Positions 1 through 8,686 of a DNA stretch of 64,000 nt are shown here, in pieces. Both the position numbers and the translations under genes were made by a program. How positions within the stretch are numbered: position 1 is the stretch's first letter; the number at the start of each line of letters is the position of its first letter. Origin of the DNA: Bacteroidetes bacterium 41-46 (GTDB lineage Bacteria > Bacteroidota > Bacteroidia > Bacteroidales > UBA932); contig MKTA01000024.1 in assembly GCA_001897515.1 (NCBI GenBank), positions 62,001 to 126,000 of the forward strand, read 5' to 3'. The notes beneath the pieces are model-generated. The model was not told the origin of the DNA. It saw only the letters and a program-made list of their open reading frames with translations, and did not search any database.

Positions 1-707
1 GCGGAGATAGAGCAATGCAAAGAGCCCTTTCAAGGCTTGGATCAAAGAAGCTAAAATCAGGTAAATACAACATGGTGCTTGAGAATAGCGTGGCTAGCAG
101 AGTCGTATCCCCAATAATCTCTGCCTTAAACGGTGCATCTATACATCAGAACAACTCATTTCTTGCCGGTAAACTTGGGGAGAGACTATTTCCTGAAAAC
201 CTGCACTTCATGGACAGACCACATCTGTACGGATATGAGGGCTCGAGGATGTTTGACAGTGAAGGCATCGCAACAAGATCAATGAACATAATTGATGGTG
301 GTATAATTACTAACTATTACCTGAATACATACAACGCCAGGAAGTTGAATATGAGCCCGACAATTGAGGGACCTTCACTTCTCTCTATATCACTTAACGG
401 CACATTTCCGGGAGAGAGTCCAAAGGTTGGTCTTGATCAAATTTTAAAAGAGACCGGCAAAGGAATTTTTATTACCGGCTTTAACGGAGGAAACAGCAAC
501 TCATCCAGCGGAGACTTCTCATTCGGGGTTCAGGGCTTTTACTTTGAAAACGGCGCAATTCTCCACCCCATAAAAGAGATGATAGTAACCGGTAACATAG
601 TAGAGCTCTGGAATTCAATAAAAATTGCAGGAGACGATCCGAAAAGAGGAAGCAGATGGCTTATACCAACCCTAATGTTTGAATCAATAACTTTTAACGG
701 AATATAA
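1..707 (+). CDS. TldE/PmbA-family metalloprotease subunit, C-terminal part (cut by window edge)
   Basis: The reading frame is open from base 3, so the first ATG at 15 is internal and the gene begins outside the window. The visible ~235 residues match the C-terminal half of the TldD/TldE (PmbA) family: a conserved Gly/Asn-rich segment (GFNGGNSNSSSGDFSFG) lies before a stretch ending GNIVELWNSI, both typical of this fold. TldD and TldE form a heterodimeric Zn protease that degrades unfolded peptides and matures some modified peptides. The catalytic HExxxH belongs to TldD; TldE-type chains lack it, and none is visible here. The zinc-binding GxC of TldD is also absent, which favours TldE. The stop lies one base before the nhaC-like start, so the two are probably co-transcribed. 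Confidence 0.8.
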   Translation, partial: GDRAMQRALSRLGSKKLKSGKYNMVLENSVASRVVSPIISALNGASIHQNNSFLAGKLGERLFPENLHFMDRPHLYGYEGSRMFDSEGIATRSMNIIDGGIITNYYLNTYNARKLNMSPTIEGPSLLSISLNGTFPGESPKVGLDQILKETGKGIFITGFNGGNSNSSSGDFSFGVQGFYFENGAILHPIKEMIVTGNIVELWNSIKIAGDDPKRGSRWLIPTLMFESITFNGI

Positions 708-708
708 G

Positions 709-2133
709 ATGAAGAAACCGGGCCTGGCACTCTCCCTATTGCCTATTATACTGCTAGTCTCTATGATTTCAGCTGGAGTGAGGCTGTTTGGAGAAGAGAT
801 CTCTTCAGGAACTTCTCAAATATCACTGTTACTGACTACAGTAATAACATCCATTATTTCAATAGTTGTCCTTAAAATTCCATGGAGTAAAATTGAAAAG
901 GGCATGATGAATCATCTTTCAAAAACGGGATCTGCCATATTTATATTGTTAATGATTGGGGCTCTGACAGGATCCTGGATGATCAGCGGAGTTGTTCCTG
1001 CGATGATTTATTACGGGCTTAAACTTATTCACCCTTCAGTTTTTCTTGTAGTCACATTCATCCTTACGGCTATAGTATCACTTATGGCCGGAAGCTCCTG
1101 GACAACTGTAGGGACAATAGGTGTAGCTATGCTCTCAGCCGGTCAAATTCTGGGTATTCCGGCTCCATGGCTTGCTGGTGCAATAATCTCAGGTGCCTAT
1201 TTTGGAGATAAACTATCTCCCCTTTCCGATACAACAAATCTGGCCGCAGCCGTTGCAGGTGTTGATCTCTACACACATATCAGGTATATGCTTATAACAG
1301 TAACTCCGGCATTTATCATCTCTCTTTTGATATACGGTATTGCCGGGTTTGTTTTACCGGTTTCCGATACTGGTGGCGTAGAAGCCAACTTAGGCTCAAT
1401 TTCCTCTGTATTTAATATTTCCCCACTTCTTTTACTCGTACCTGTATTTACAATTGTCCTTATAATAAAAAAAGTATCCCCATTTATCACCCTTTTCCTA
1501 TCGGCTGTAGCAGGTGCAATCGTAGCATGTATAGTTCAGCCTGAACTTTGCAGAGAAATTGCAGGTGAAGGGTTTAACGGAGGTGCCGCATATTTTGTAG
1601 CCTCTCTTAAAATGATGTACGGAAGCATATCAATTGAGACAGGAGACCCCATACTTAACTCTCTTACAGCAACAAAAGGGATGGCCGGAATGTTAAATAC
1701 AGTATGGCTTATCCTGTGTGTTGTAACATTCGGAGGAGCTATGGAGGCCTCAGGGATGATTCAGGTAATAACAGAGAGGATGGTTAAACTCGTCAAGAGC
1801 ACATTCTCATTAGTAGGATCAACAGTAGCAACCACACTGTTTTGCAATATCACCCTCTCGGATCAGTATATGGCCATTCTCTTACCAGGTAAAATGTTCT
1901 CTGAAACATACAAAAAGATGGGGTATGAGCCCCGTCTTTTAAGCCGAACTTTAGAGGATTCCGGTACAGTCACCTCTGTGCTTGTCCCGTGGAATACATG
2001 TGGAGTTGCGCAGTCCGGGGTTTTGGGTATATCAACATTTGCCTACCTTCCATACAGCTTCTTTAATCTGCTTACTCCTGTTATGACACTTCTTGTAGCA
2101 GCTACAGGGTATAAAATAAAACGAAAACTTTAG
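709..2133 (+). CDS. nhaC: NhaC-family Na+/H+ antiporter
   Basis: An inner-membrane protein of 474 residues with about eleven hydrophobic segments. The motif SPLSDTTNLAAAVAGVD at about residues 170-186 is characteristic of the NhaC family (ion transporter superfamily), and the length fits the family. It would exchange cytoplasmic Na+ for external protons; some family members exchange other ion or substrate pairs (for example malate/lactate), so the substrate is inferred from family only. It starts one base after the TldE stop and is followed by 55 bp before slyD. The many Na+-linked carriers of this window (here and the SSS symporter) hint at sodium cycling. Confidence 0.85.
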   Translation: MKKPGLALSLLPIILLVSMISAGVRLFGEEISSGTSQISLLLTTVITSIISIVVLKIPWSKIEKGMMNHLSKTGSAIFILLMIGALTGSWMISGVVPAMIYYGLKLIHPSVFLVVTFILTAIVSLMAGSSWTTVGTIGVAMLSAGQILGIPAPWLAGAIISGAYFGDKLSPLSDTTNLAAAVAGVDLYTHIRYMLITVTPAFIISLLIYGIAGFVLPVSDTGGVEANLGSISSVFNISPLLLLVPVFTIVLIIKKVSPFITLFLSAVAGAIVACIVQPELCREIAGEGFNGGAAYFVASLKMMYGSISIETGDPILNSLTATKGMAGMLNTVWLILCVVTFGGAMEASGMIQVITERMVKLVKSTFSLVGSTVATTLFCNITLSDQYMAILLPGKMFSETYKKMGYEPRLLSRTLEDSGTVTSVLVPWNTCGVAQSGVLGISTFAYLPYSFFNLLTPVMTLLVAATGYKIKRKL

Positions 2134-2188
2134 CATAATTTTTGCATAACACAAATTTCTTTATACTAAACAACTAAAAAAAAAGACA

Positions 2189-2719
2189 ATGAAAATTGAA
2201 AAAGACAAGGTAGTATCCCTCTCCTATACACTTACAGTTGACGGCGACATTATGGAGACCGTAACAGCAGATAAACCGATGGACTTTATTTTTGGAACAG
2301 GTTATCTTCTGCCAAAATTTGAAGAGAATGTACTGGGAAAAGAGGTTGGTGACCCATTTGAGTTTACTTTAACTGCAAAAGAGGGTTACGGTGAGGTAAA
2401 TTCCGACGCAGTTATTGAGCTACCTAAAGATATGTTTATGGTTGACGGTAAAATTGAAGACGGTCTCCTTAAGGTTGGAAACGTCCTCCCTATGCAGGAC
2501 TCTGACGGCAACAGACTTCAGGGGACTATTGACGAGATAAAAGATGATGTAGTTATTATGAATTTCAACCATCCTCTTGCAGGAGCAGACCTGAACTTTA
2601 AAGGAGTAGTGGTTGCTGTAAGAGAGGCAACTCAGCAAGAGATTACCGGAGGTCTGTACGGTGAAAAGCTCCAGTCCTCCTGCAGTAGCGGAAGCTGTTC
2701 AGGATGTAGCGGTTGCTAA
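2189..2719 (+). CDS. slyD: SlyD-like FKBP peptidyl-prolyl isomerase with Cys-rich tail
   Basis: This 176-residue protein starts with the SlyD-type half FKBP domain (VSLSYTLTVDGDIMETV; DFIFGTGYLLPKFEENVLG), is interrupted by the insert-in-flap chaperone domain (about residues 70-125), and returns to the FKBP fold. It ends in a Cys/Ser/Gly tail, SSCSSGSCSGCSGC (residues 163-176), with five cysteines. Proteobacterial SlyD has a His/Cys-rich tail that binds nickel and serves hydrogenase maturation; here histidine is absent from the tail, so the preferred metal may be a soft one (Cu, Zn), which is inference. No hydrogenase or urease gene is nearby. A terminator follows 30 bp downstream. Confidence 0.88.
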   Translation: MKIEKDKVVSLSYTLTVDGDIMETVTADKPMDFIFGTGYLLPKFEENVLGKEVGDPFEFTLTAKEGYGEVNSDAVIELPKDMFMVDGKIEDGLLKVGNVLPMQDSDGNRLQGTIDEIKDDVVIMNFNHPLAGADLNFKGVVVAVREATQQEITGGLYGEKLQSSCSSGSCSGCSGC

Positions 2720-2748
2720 TCAGAATACTTTTCAAAAAGTTTAATATA

Positions 2749-2778
2749 AAGGCCGACTAAAATTAATTAGTCGGCCTT
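2749..2778. terminator. Bidirectional hairpin terminator between slyD and susD
   Basis: A perfect 12-bp inverted repeat, AAGGCCGACTAA with TTAGTCGGCCTT, and a 6-nt loop lie between the convergent slyD and susD genes. Each side has A/T-rich flanks, including a run of T on the minus-strand side (AAACTTTTTGAAAAG). It probably stops both transcripts. Confidence 0.8.
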
Positions 2779-2803
2779 AACTATTTAGATACAGAATCTC
2801 GTG

Positions 2804-4306
2804 TTATACTGGATTCTGCTCAAGCTCAGGATTAGTATCAATCTCTGCTTTTGGTATCAACCAGTTCCAGTTTAAGGTACCCGCCGGCTCCTGGATTTTA
2901 ATAGCATATGACTCAACGTGGAAACCCTGTCCTGCATTTGGACCAACAGAACGCACTAATGGTAAGTTTAATCTCTTAAGGTCAGTCCAGTTTCTTCCCT
3001 CACCCCATAATTCAATTCTTCTCTGTGTAAGGATTTCATTTATAAGATCCTGACCTGAGTTTGTTGAAAGAGTGTACTGAGGATCCCTATTTTTAGCAAG
3101 AAGATAAAGAACATCTCTTGCCTGAGTCTCCTTACCAGCCTGTCTTGCTAATGCTTCTGCCTCAATCAGGTACATTTCAGCAACTCTAATCCATGGGAAG
3201 TCACCCCTGCCATCAGCAGATGAAACTGCCTGGAACTTTGAGCTCATATAGTTGAAACGCACTCCGTTTGATTGAACAAATGGCTGTTTGTCAGCAACAG
3301 CATTCGGATACCAGAAACCTTTACGGATATCTGTATTTGATATCTTGTCATAAAGTTCTTTAGTTATTGACTTTGGACTCTGACGGATTGCTGTTGAGTT
3401 AAAGTTATTTGACATATAAGCATAGAAGGAGTAGAAGTACATAGTCTGATCCTCCTGAACATATGATGCCCAAAGATTTTCAGGATTGTTTTGTTTGCTG
3501 TATCCTTCCAGATGCTGAGCTGCAGACATAAAGCTGTAACCCTGTCTTGCAGCATTTGCTGAAGTAGCTGCCTGTGCCCAGTTTCCCTGAACTAGGGCCA
3601 CCTGAGCCTGGATTGCCAAGGCAACAGATTTATTGATATGAGATTTATTCGCCCTGTTGTATCCCTCAAGAAGAGTAATCGCCTGAGTCAGGTCTGCATT
3701 AATTTTAGAGTAAACGTCTGCAACGCTGTTTCTTGGCTGACCATCAAAGGTAATTGACTCCATATAAGGCACACCGGGCTGAGTGTTTGCTCCGCCTGGA
3801 GTAAATCTCTCCGCAAATAGCTGAACTAGCATAAAGTGAGCCCACGCTCTGTATGTAAGAGCCTGACCTTTAATTGCCTTCTTTTCAGCCTCTGATCCGG
3901 CAATGCCATCAATCTGTGTAATTATCTGGTTAATATTACTTACTAGTCTATAAAGGTTTGTCCAATACAACACCATAGACGATCTGTCATTTCTATGATC
4001 CACCCACTGATAGGCGCTCCTGTACCAACCGTTTGCAGTTGTATTAAAAACAATATCAGTACCAATCATATCAATATACAGGTACATTCCGGCCATACCT
4101 CCGTGGGCCTGAGAACTGTTGTATTGTATGTACATTGACCTGTGAACGCCATTTAATGCGCCCCACGCACCGGCAACTGAGCTGAATACCAGGTTGCCTG
4201 AGAGCTGATCAGTTGGAGCTGTCTCCAGGAACTCCTTGGAGCAGGACTGAGGAACCAGGAGTAAACCTGCAGCTAATGCTAATATATAAAGTTTAATTTT
4301 TTTCAT
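2804..4306 (-). CDS. SusD/RagB-family outer-membrane nutrient-binding lipoprotein
   Basis: This 500-residue surface lipoprotein caps a SusC-type TonB-dependent channel. The signal peptide ends in LVPQSC with the lipidated Cys at 22, followed by the typical SusD opening KEFLETAPTDQL. A TPR-like helical region follows (YRLVSNINQIITQIDGI; KGQALTYRAWAHFMLVQLF), then the SusD C-terminal signature EILTQRRIELWGEGRNWTDL. Its start is 14 bp downstream of the SusC stop, the standard order. No glycoside hydrolase, sulfatase, peptidase or ECF sigma/anti-sigma pair is adjacent, so the ligand cannot be deduced; a peptide or glycan are both possible. Confidence 0.95.
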   Translation of the reverse strand: MKKIKLYILALAAGLLLVPQSCSKEFLETAPTDQLSGNLVFSSVAGAWGALNGVHRSMYIQYNSSQAHGGMAGMYLYIDMIGTDIVFNTTANGWYRSAYQWVDHRNDRSSMVLYWTNLYRLVSNINQIITQIDGIAGSEAEKKAIKGQALTYRAWAHFMLVQLFAERFTPGGANTQPGVPYMESITFDGQPRNSVADVYSKINADLTQAITLLEGYNRANKSHINKSVALAIQAQVALVQGNWAQAATSANAARQGYSFMSAAQHLEGYSKQNNPENLWASYVQEDQTMYFYSFYAYMSNNFNSTAIRQSPKSITKELYDKISNTDIRKGFWYPNAVADKQPFVQSNGVRFNYMSSKFQAVSSADGRGDFPWIRVAEMYLIEAEALARQAGKETQARDVLYLLAKNRDPQYTLSTNSGQDLINEILTQRRIELWGEGRNWTDLKRLNLPLVRSVGPNAGQGFHVESYAIKIQEPAGTLNWNWLIPKAEIDTNPELEQNPV

Positions 4307-4320
4307 TTCTGTAAACTGAA

Positions 4321-7300
4321 TTAGAAGTTAACATTTACACCCAAAGTGATTGTACGGTTGAATCCGACATCGTTGAATACACTACCGTTAAAGCTCTGAG
4401 CCGGGTTCATACCCTTACGGGCAGAGAAGAGAGCAAGGTTTTCAGCAGATATATAAGTTCTCAAGCCTTTAACATTAAGGCTCTTAAGTACATTCCCACC
4501 AAAGTTGTAAGAGATATTTACGTTACGAATAGCCAGGTAAGATGCATCAACCAGCCATCTTGAAGAGACAGCATTGAAAGCTGTAGTTTTAGAGTTATCC
4601 ATTCTAGGTACATTAGTTACCTGTCCAGGTGTTGTCCATCTGTCAAGAATCTCAACAGCTTTAGCTGCTCCAAAACTACCTGTGGACATCAGTGATGCCC
4701 AGCTATAATCATAAGCCTTTCCACCGATAGAGTAGTTAAGTTGTACAGATATCTCTACTCCGTATATTTTAAATGCAGGTGTTAAAGCTCCAAATAGCTT
4801 AGGAATACTTGTTCCTGACCAGTCATATTTAGCTTTTGCCTGATTTGAAGTAACTTTTGTGCCATTAGGAAGCACTTTGCAGTCAGCATCAGCCCAGGTT
4901 TGGTTCTCCTCATCAAAAAGATATAAGCCATCTCCATTGTCAGGATCAACTCCATACCATTGACGGAGCCAAAAATCGTAAATTGATCCACCCTCTACCC
5001 TTCTGAAGTTTCCGGAGATAATACCATTCTCTCTGTTCTCTTCAGGAAGTTTAGTAATCTGGTTTTTGTAAGTAGTTGCGTTAAGGTTTAAAGATGCCTC
5101 AAAATTCTTATTTGAGTAAATCACACCTGTAACATCAAACTCCCAACCTCTATTGTAAAGGTTACCTATATTTCTATCCTGCGATGTATAACCAGTTGAA
5201 GGAGAAAGTGCTACAGAATAAATCAAGTCTTTTGACTCTTTGTTGAACCAGTCAATTGCTCCTCTTAGTTTATTGCCAAACAGATTAAAATCAAGTCCTA
5301 TATCGGTCTGAACTGTTGTCTCCCACTTCAAATTAGGATTTCCCGGAACGGTTGACTGAATAAATCCAGGTTCAGCAGAGTTATTTCTGTAGTCATAAAG
5401 AACCTGCCAAGCATAGTAACTGATACCTCCGTCATTACCATTTAAACCATATGACGCACGAAGTTTCAGGAAGTCAATCCACTCCTGAGTAGCCATAAAG
5501 TTTTCACGGTCTATTCTCCATCCGGCACCAATTGACCAGAAGTTACCCCATCTCATTGGCTGACTGAACTTAGAAGATCCGTCTCTTCTGTATGATGCCT
5601 CGGCTGTGTATTTACCATTGTCATAAGAGTATGACGCTCTACCAAGCCATCCCTCTACTTTATGGTTATCCATATAAGAGTAAAGACTGTTAGTAGTTGT
5701 AAAGTTAATAAGTTCAGTATTTCCCGGGATAATCTGTCCCTGACGGAAACCGTATATTTCATTGTACTGGTTGTGATATGACTCATGAGCTGCAAGAACA
5801 TTGAAATCATGCTTTCCGAACGATTTCTCATAAGTTAAGAGCTGCTGGTTTGTCCAGGTGTATCTTGTTGACTGCTCTTTCCTTGAACGCCCCTGAGGAG
5901 CTCCGTCGCCTACCAGAGTATTCTCAAATGTAGATCTTGTATAGTTGTTTATATCAAAAGCATAGTTTAGTCTTAGCTTCAAACCTTTCATAAAGGTAAA
6001 CTCAGTAAAGGCTCTTGACTGAATTGTGTTTCTCTCAAAATTTATAATATTAAGCATGTGCTCTGCAATACCGTGGCGGCCGTTGTTCTGAGTTCTCGCC
6101 GGGTATGTAACACCATTCTGCACAACTGCTGCTCCAAGGTCCCAAAGTTTCTCACCCTGATCATTAAGAATGTACTCGCCTGTAAGACGATCGTGCTGAT
6201 AAACAGGATAGATAGGTCCCATATTTCTTGCGAAATAGATAGGATTAGCATATCCAGTATCGCTGTCAGTGTTGGCAGCAGAAGATTTGTTGTAAGAGGC
6301 ATTAAGGTTGATACCGAATGTAATCCACTTTCTAGGAGTAAAGTTAACATTCGCTCTTGCAGAGAGACGATCATAATTTGTCTTCTTAAGCCATCCTGCA
6401 TCCTGAGTTACGCCAACAGACATGTAATAGTCAGCTGTTTCACTTCCACCGTTAGCACTAACCATAGCCTCAGTCCTGTTACCAAGACGCTCAACAGGTG
6501 AATACCAGTCAAGGTCGTCTGCCCAAAGTAGTTGAGTTGCATTTGGATTAAGCTTGGAGTTAAAATTTGCATCGTACTGAACAATCTCACCATTGCCAAT
6601 GCCTCTGTAAGGGTTGTATCCCAATGCAGCAGCAATACCGTTTGATGTTGCTCCTGAAGCAAGCGCACTTGCATCTGCAATTCCTCTAGTAGGGGTAATC
6701 AATGAATTTCTAAGTGACTCCCACATAATTGGATAGTACTGATTTGCATCCAGTCTATCATACTCAGGAAGTCCTCTTTGTGAGAAACCTTGAGTAACGG
6801 TAGCGCTTATGTTCAACTTCTCTTTCTTACCCTTTTTAGTTGTAATCATAACAACTCCGTTAGATCCCCTTGAACCATAAAGTGCAGTTGAAGCAGCATC
6901 TTTAAGGATGTTGATAGACTCAATGTCGGCTGGGTTGATGTTTGCCATTGCTCCGTTGTATGGAGCTCCGTCCAGTACAATAAGAGGTGCGGAAGAGTAG
7001 TTAACAGATCCAAAACCACGAATACGAATTGTTGGATCAGAACCAGGCTGGCCATAAGAGGTGTTTACCTGAACTCCAGCAGAAGTACCTGATAGAGCAG
7101 CTAGCGCATTAGTTACAGGGCGTTTTTCAATAGCAGCAGCATTAACTGATGCAATAGATCCAGTAACGCTTGACTTCTTTGCTGTACCGTAAGCGACCAT
7201 CACAACCTCATCAAGGGCTAGTGCATCTTGCTCAAGTTCAACATTTACTACTGCGCGGCCTCCAATCTGAACCTCTAAAGTTTTGTACCCAATGTAGGTA

Positions 7301-7515
7301 AAGATAAGTGTGCCTGTGGAAGGTGCGTTCAGAACATAGGTGCCGTTATCCATAGTGGTGGCTCCTGTTGTAGTCCCTTTAACCTGTACTCCCACAAAAG
7401 GAAGAGGGGTTCCTGTACCCTTCTCTGTCACTGTTCCTGATATTCGAACATTCTGGGCTATAATACCCTGAAATGCAAATAACAGTCCAATGAAAAGCAT
7501 AATAGTTCTTTTCAT
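4321..7515 (-). CDS. SusC/RagA-family TonB-linked outer-membrane importer
   Basis: This 1064-residue TonB-dependent transporter energises uptake of the ligand held by its SusD partner. In order: signal peptide (1-20), carboxypeptidase-regulatory-like domain (about 22-95, SGTVTEKGTGTPLPFVGV), TonB box LDEVVMVAYGT (101-111), plug (about 120-235, with IRIRGFGSVNYSSAPLIVLD and ending GVVMITTKKGK), then a 22-strand barrel ending in an aromatic residue (GVNVNF). Length and order are standard for the family. A Bacteroidota-type promoter lies about 50 bp upstream. The lack of nearby catabolic enzymes makes it an orphan SusCD pair. Confidence 0.95.
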   Translation of the reverse strand: MKRTIMLFIGLLFAFQGIIAQNVRISGTVTEKGTGTPLPFVGVQVKGTTTGATTMDNGTYVLNAPSTGTLIFTYIGYKTLEVQIGGRAVVNVELEQDALALDEVVMVAYGTAKKSSVTGSIASVNAAAIEKRPVTNALAALSGTSAGVQVNTSYGQPGSDPTIRIRGFGSVNYSSAPLIVLDGAPYNGAMANINPADIESINILKDAASTALYGSRGSNGVVMITTKKGKKEKLNISATVTQGFSQRGLPEYDRLDANQYYPIMWESLRNSLITPTRGIADASALASGATSNGIAAALGYNPYRGIGNGEIVQYDANFNSKLNPNATQLLWADDLDWYSPVERLGNRTEAMVSANGGSETADYYMSVGVTQDAGWLKKTNYDRLSARANVNFTPRKWITFGINLNASYNKSSAANTDSDTGYANPIYFARNMGPIYPVYQHDRLTGEYILNDQGEKLWDLGAAVVQNGVTYPARTQNNGRHGIAEHMLNIINFERNTIQSRAFTEFTFMKGLKLRLNYAFDINNYTRSTFENTLVGDGAPQGRSRKEQSTRYTWTNQQLLTYEKSFGKHDFNVLAAHESYHNQYNEIYGFRQGQIIPGNTELINFTTTNSLYSYMDNHKVEGWLGRASYSYDNGKYTAEASYRRDGSSKFSQPMRWGNFWSIGAGWRIDRENFMATQEWIDFLKLRASYGLNGNDGGISYYAWQVLYDYRNNSAEPGFIQSTVPGNPNLKWETTVQTDIGLDFNLFGNKLRGAIDWFNKESKDLIYSVALSPSTGYTSQDRNIGNLYNRGWEFDVTGVIYSNKNFEASLNLNATTYKNQITKLPEENRENGIISGNFRRVEGGSIYDFWLRQWYGVDPDNGDGLYLFDEENQTWADADCKVLPNGTKVTSNQAKAKYDWSGTSIPKLFGALTPAFKIYGVEISVQLNYSIGGKAYDYSWASLMSTGSFGAAKAVEILDRWTTPGQVTNVPRMDNSKTTAFNAVSSRWLVDASYLAIRNVNISYNFGGNVLKSLNVKGLRTYISAENLALFSARKGMNPAQSFNGSVFNDVGFNRTITLGVNVNF

Positions 7516-7565
7516 GAATGAAATTTTAGGTGTTAGTTAATAAGTTTTTTTGCATCAACGGAAGG

Positions 7566-7599
7566 CAAAGATAATTTTATTTTTGAGAATCCCGCCAAA
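7566..7599 (-). promoter_or_regulatory. Promoter of the susC-susD operon
   Basis: On the minus strand a -7 box TATCTTTG occupies 7573-7566, matching the Bacteroidota TAnnTTTG consensus exactly. A TTTG at 7599-7596 could be the -33 box, but the 22-bp spacer is longer than the usual 19-20. Transcription would start near 7560, leaving a leader of about 45 nt. Confidence 0.55.
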
Positions 7600-7657
7600 A
7601 CTTAGTTCAAACAGCTAAAAAATGTATTGAATGCGTAATTGTTAATAGAACAGTTAA

Positions 7658-8686
7658 TTAACTATAATCACCTGAGCGTGAAACAGGTATAATATCATTG
7701 TTTGCAGTGTGACCAGAGATATATTTATAATATCCTGCAATCGCAATCATAGCAGCATTATCGGTAGTGAACCTTAATTCAGGTATGTGAGTAATCCACC
7801 CTCTTTTCTCCCCCTCAGAAATGATTCTCTCTCTTAGTCCGGAGTTGGCTGATACACCTCCGGCTATGGCTATTTCCTTAATACCTGTTGATTCGGATGC
7901 CTTACAAAGTTTGTCCATCAGAATCTCAATTAAAGTATGCTGAAAAGAGGCGCAAAGATCCTCTTTGTTCCTATTAATGAAATCAGCATCTTCAGAAATC
8001 TTGTCTCTTAGAAAGTACAAAAGTGATGTTTTTACTCCGCTGAAACTGTAATTTAATCCCTCCACTCTGGGTTTGGCAAACTTGAAGGCACTTTTGTCTC
8101 CCTCTTGTGCAAGCTTATCAACCATAGGTCCTCCGGGATAGCCCAAACCAATTATCTTGGCACACTTGTCAAAAGCCTCCCCAACTGCGTCATCAATAGT
8201 CTCACCTATTAATTTAAAAGAGAGGTGGCTGTCAACTCTTGTTATTTGAGTATGTCCGCCAGAAACCAAAAGAGAGAGGTAAGGAAAATTTGGCTGAACA
8301 TTAATCTCTCTTTCAGGAACCTTAATGAAATGAGAAAGTATATGTCCCTGTAAATGGTTTACGTCTATCAGAGGTTTGCCTGTGGCTATTGAAAGTCCCT
8401 TTGCGAATGAGGTTCCCACAAGAAGAGAACCAAGAAGTCCTGGGCCTCTTGTAAATGCAATTGCGTCAACATCCTCAGCAGAAATTCCTGCCATCTTAAG
8501 TGCCTGGTCAACCACAGGAAGAATATTTTGCTGGTGAGCTCTAGAGGCAAGTTCAGGCACAACTCCACCATATTTCATGTGAACATCCTGATTTGACATT
8601 ACATTAGACAAGAGAAATTCATCCCTGATTACAGCTGCAGAGGTATCATCGCAAGATGACTCAATTCCTAAAATGGTTAAGCTCAT
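7658..8686 (-). CDS. tsaD: tRNA N6-threonylcarbamoyladenosine synthase subunit TsaD
   Basis: TsaD (Kae1/Gcp family, 342 residues, normal length) transfers the threonylcarbamoyl group from TC-AMP to A37 of ANN-decoding tRNAs, with TsaB and TsaE. Visible features: the opening ILGIESSCDDTSAAV, the metal-binding HxxxH at H111 and H115 (NHLQGH), SGGHTQ, and the late nucleotide motif AIAGGVSANSGLRE. The start overlaps by 31 bp the longest form of the divergent tamB frame. TsaB and TsaE are not in this window. The product t6A37 is the substrate of MtaB, encoded about 5 kb away. Confidence 0.97.
   Translation of the reverse strand: MSLTILGIESSCDDTSAAVIRDEFLLSNVMSNQDVHMKYGGVVPELASRAHQQNILPVVDQALKMAGISAEDVDAIAFTRGPGLLGSLLVGTSFAKGLSIATGKPLIDVNHLQGHILSHFIKVPEREINVQPNFPYLSLLVSGGHTQITRVDSHLSFKLIGETIDDAVGEAFDKCAKIIGLGYPGGPMVDKLAQEGDKSAFKFAKPRVEGLNYSFSGVKTSLLYFLRDKISEDADFINRNKEDLCASFQHTLIEILMDKLCKASESTGIKEIAIAGGVSANSGLRERIISEGEKRGWITHIPELRFTTDNAAMIAIAGYYKYISGHTANNDIIPVSRSGDYS

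Noticed and set aside
6058-6501. Plus-strand frame of 147 codons within susC
   Set aside because: It is antisense to well-conserved SusC barrel sequence and has no promoter or family resemblance.
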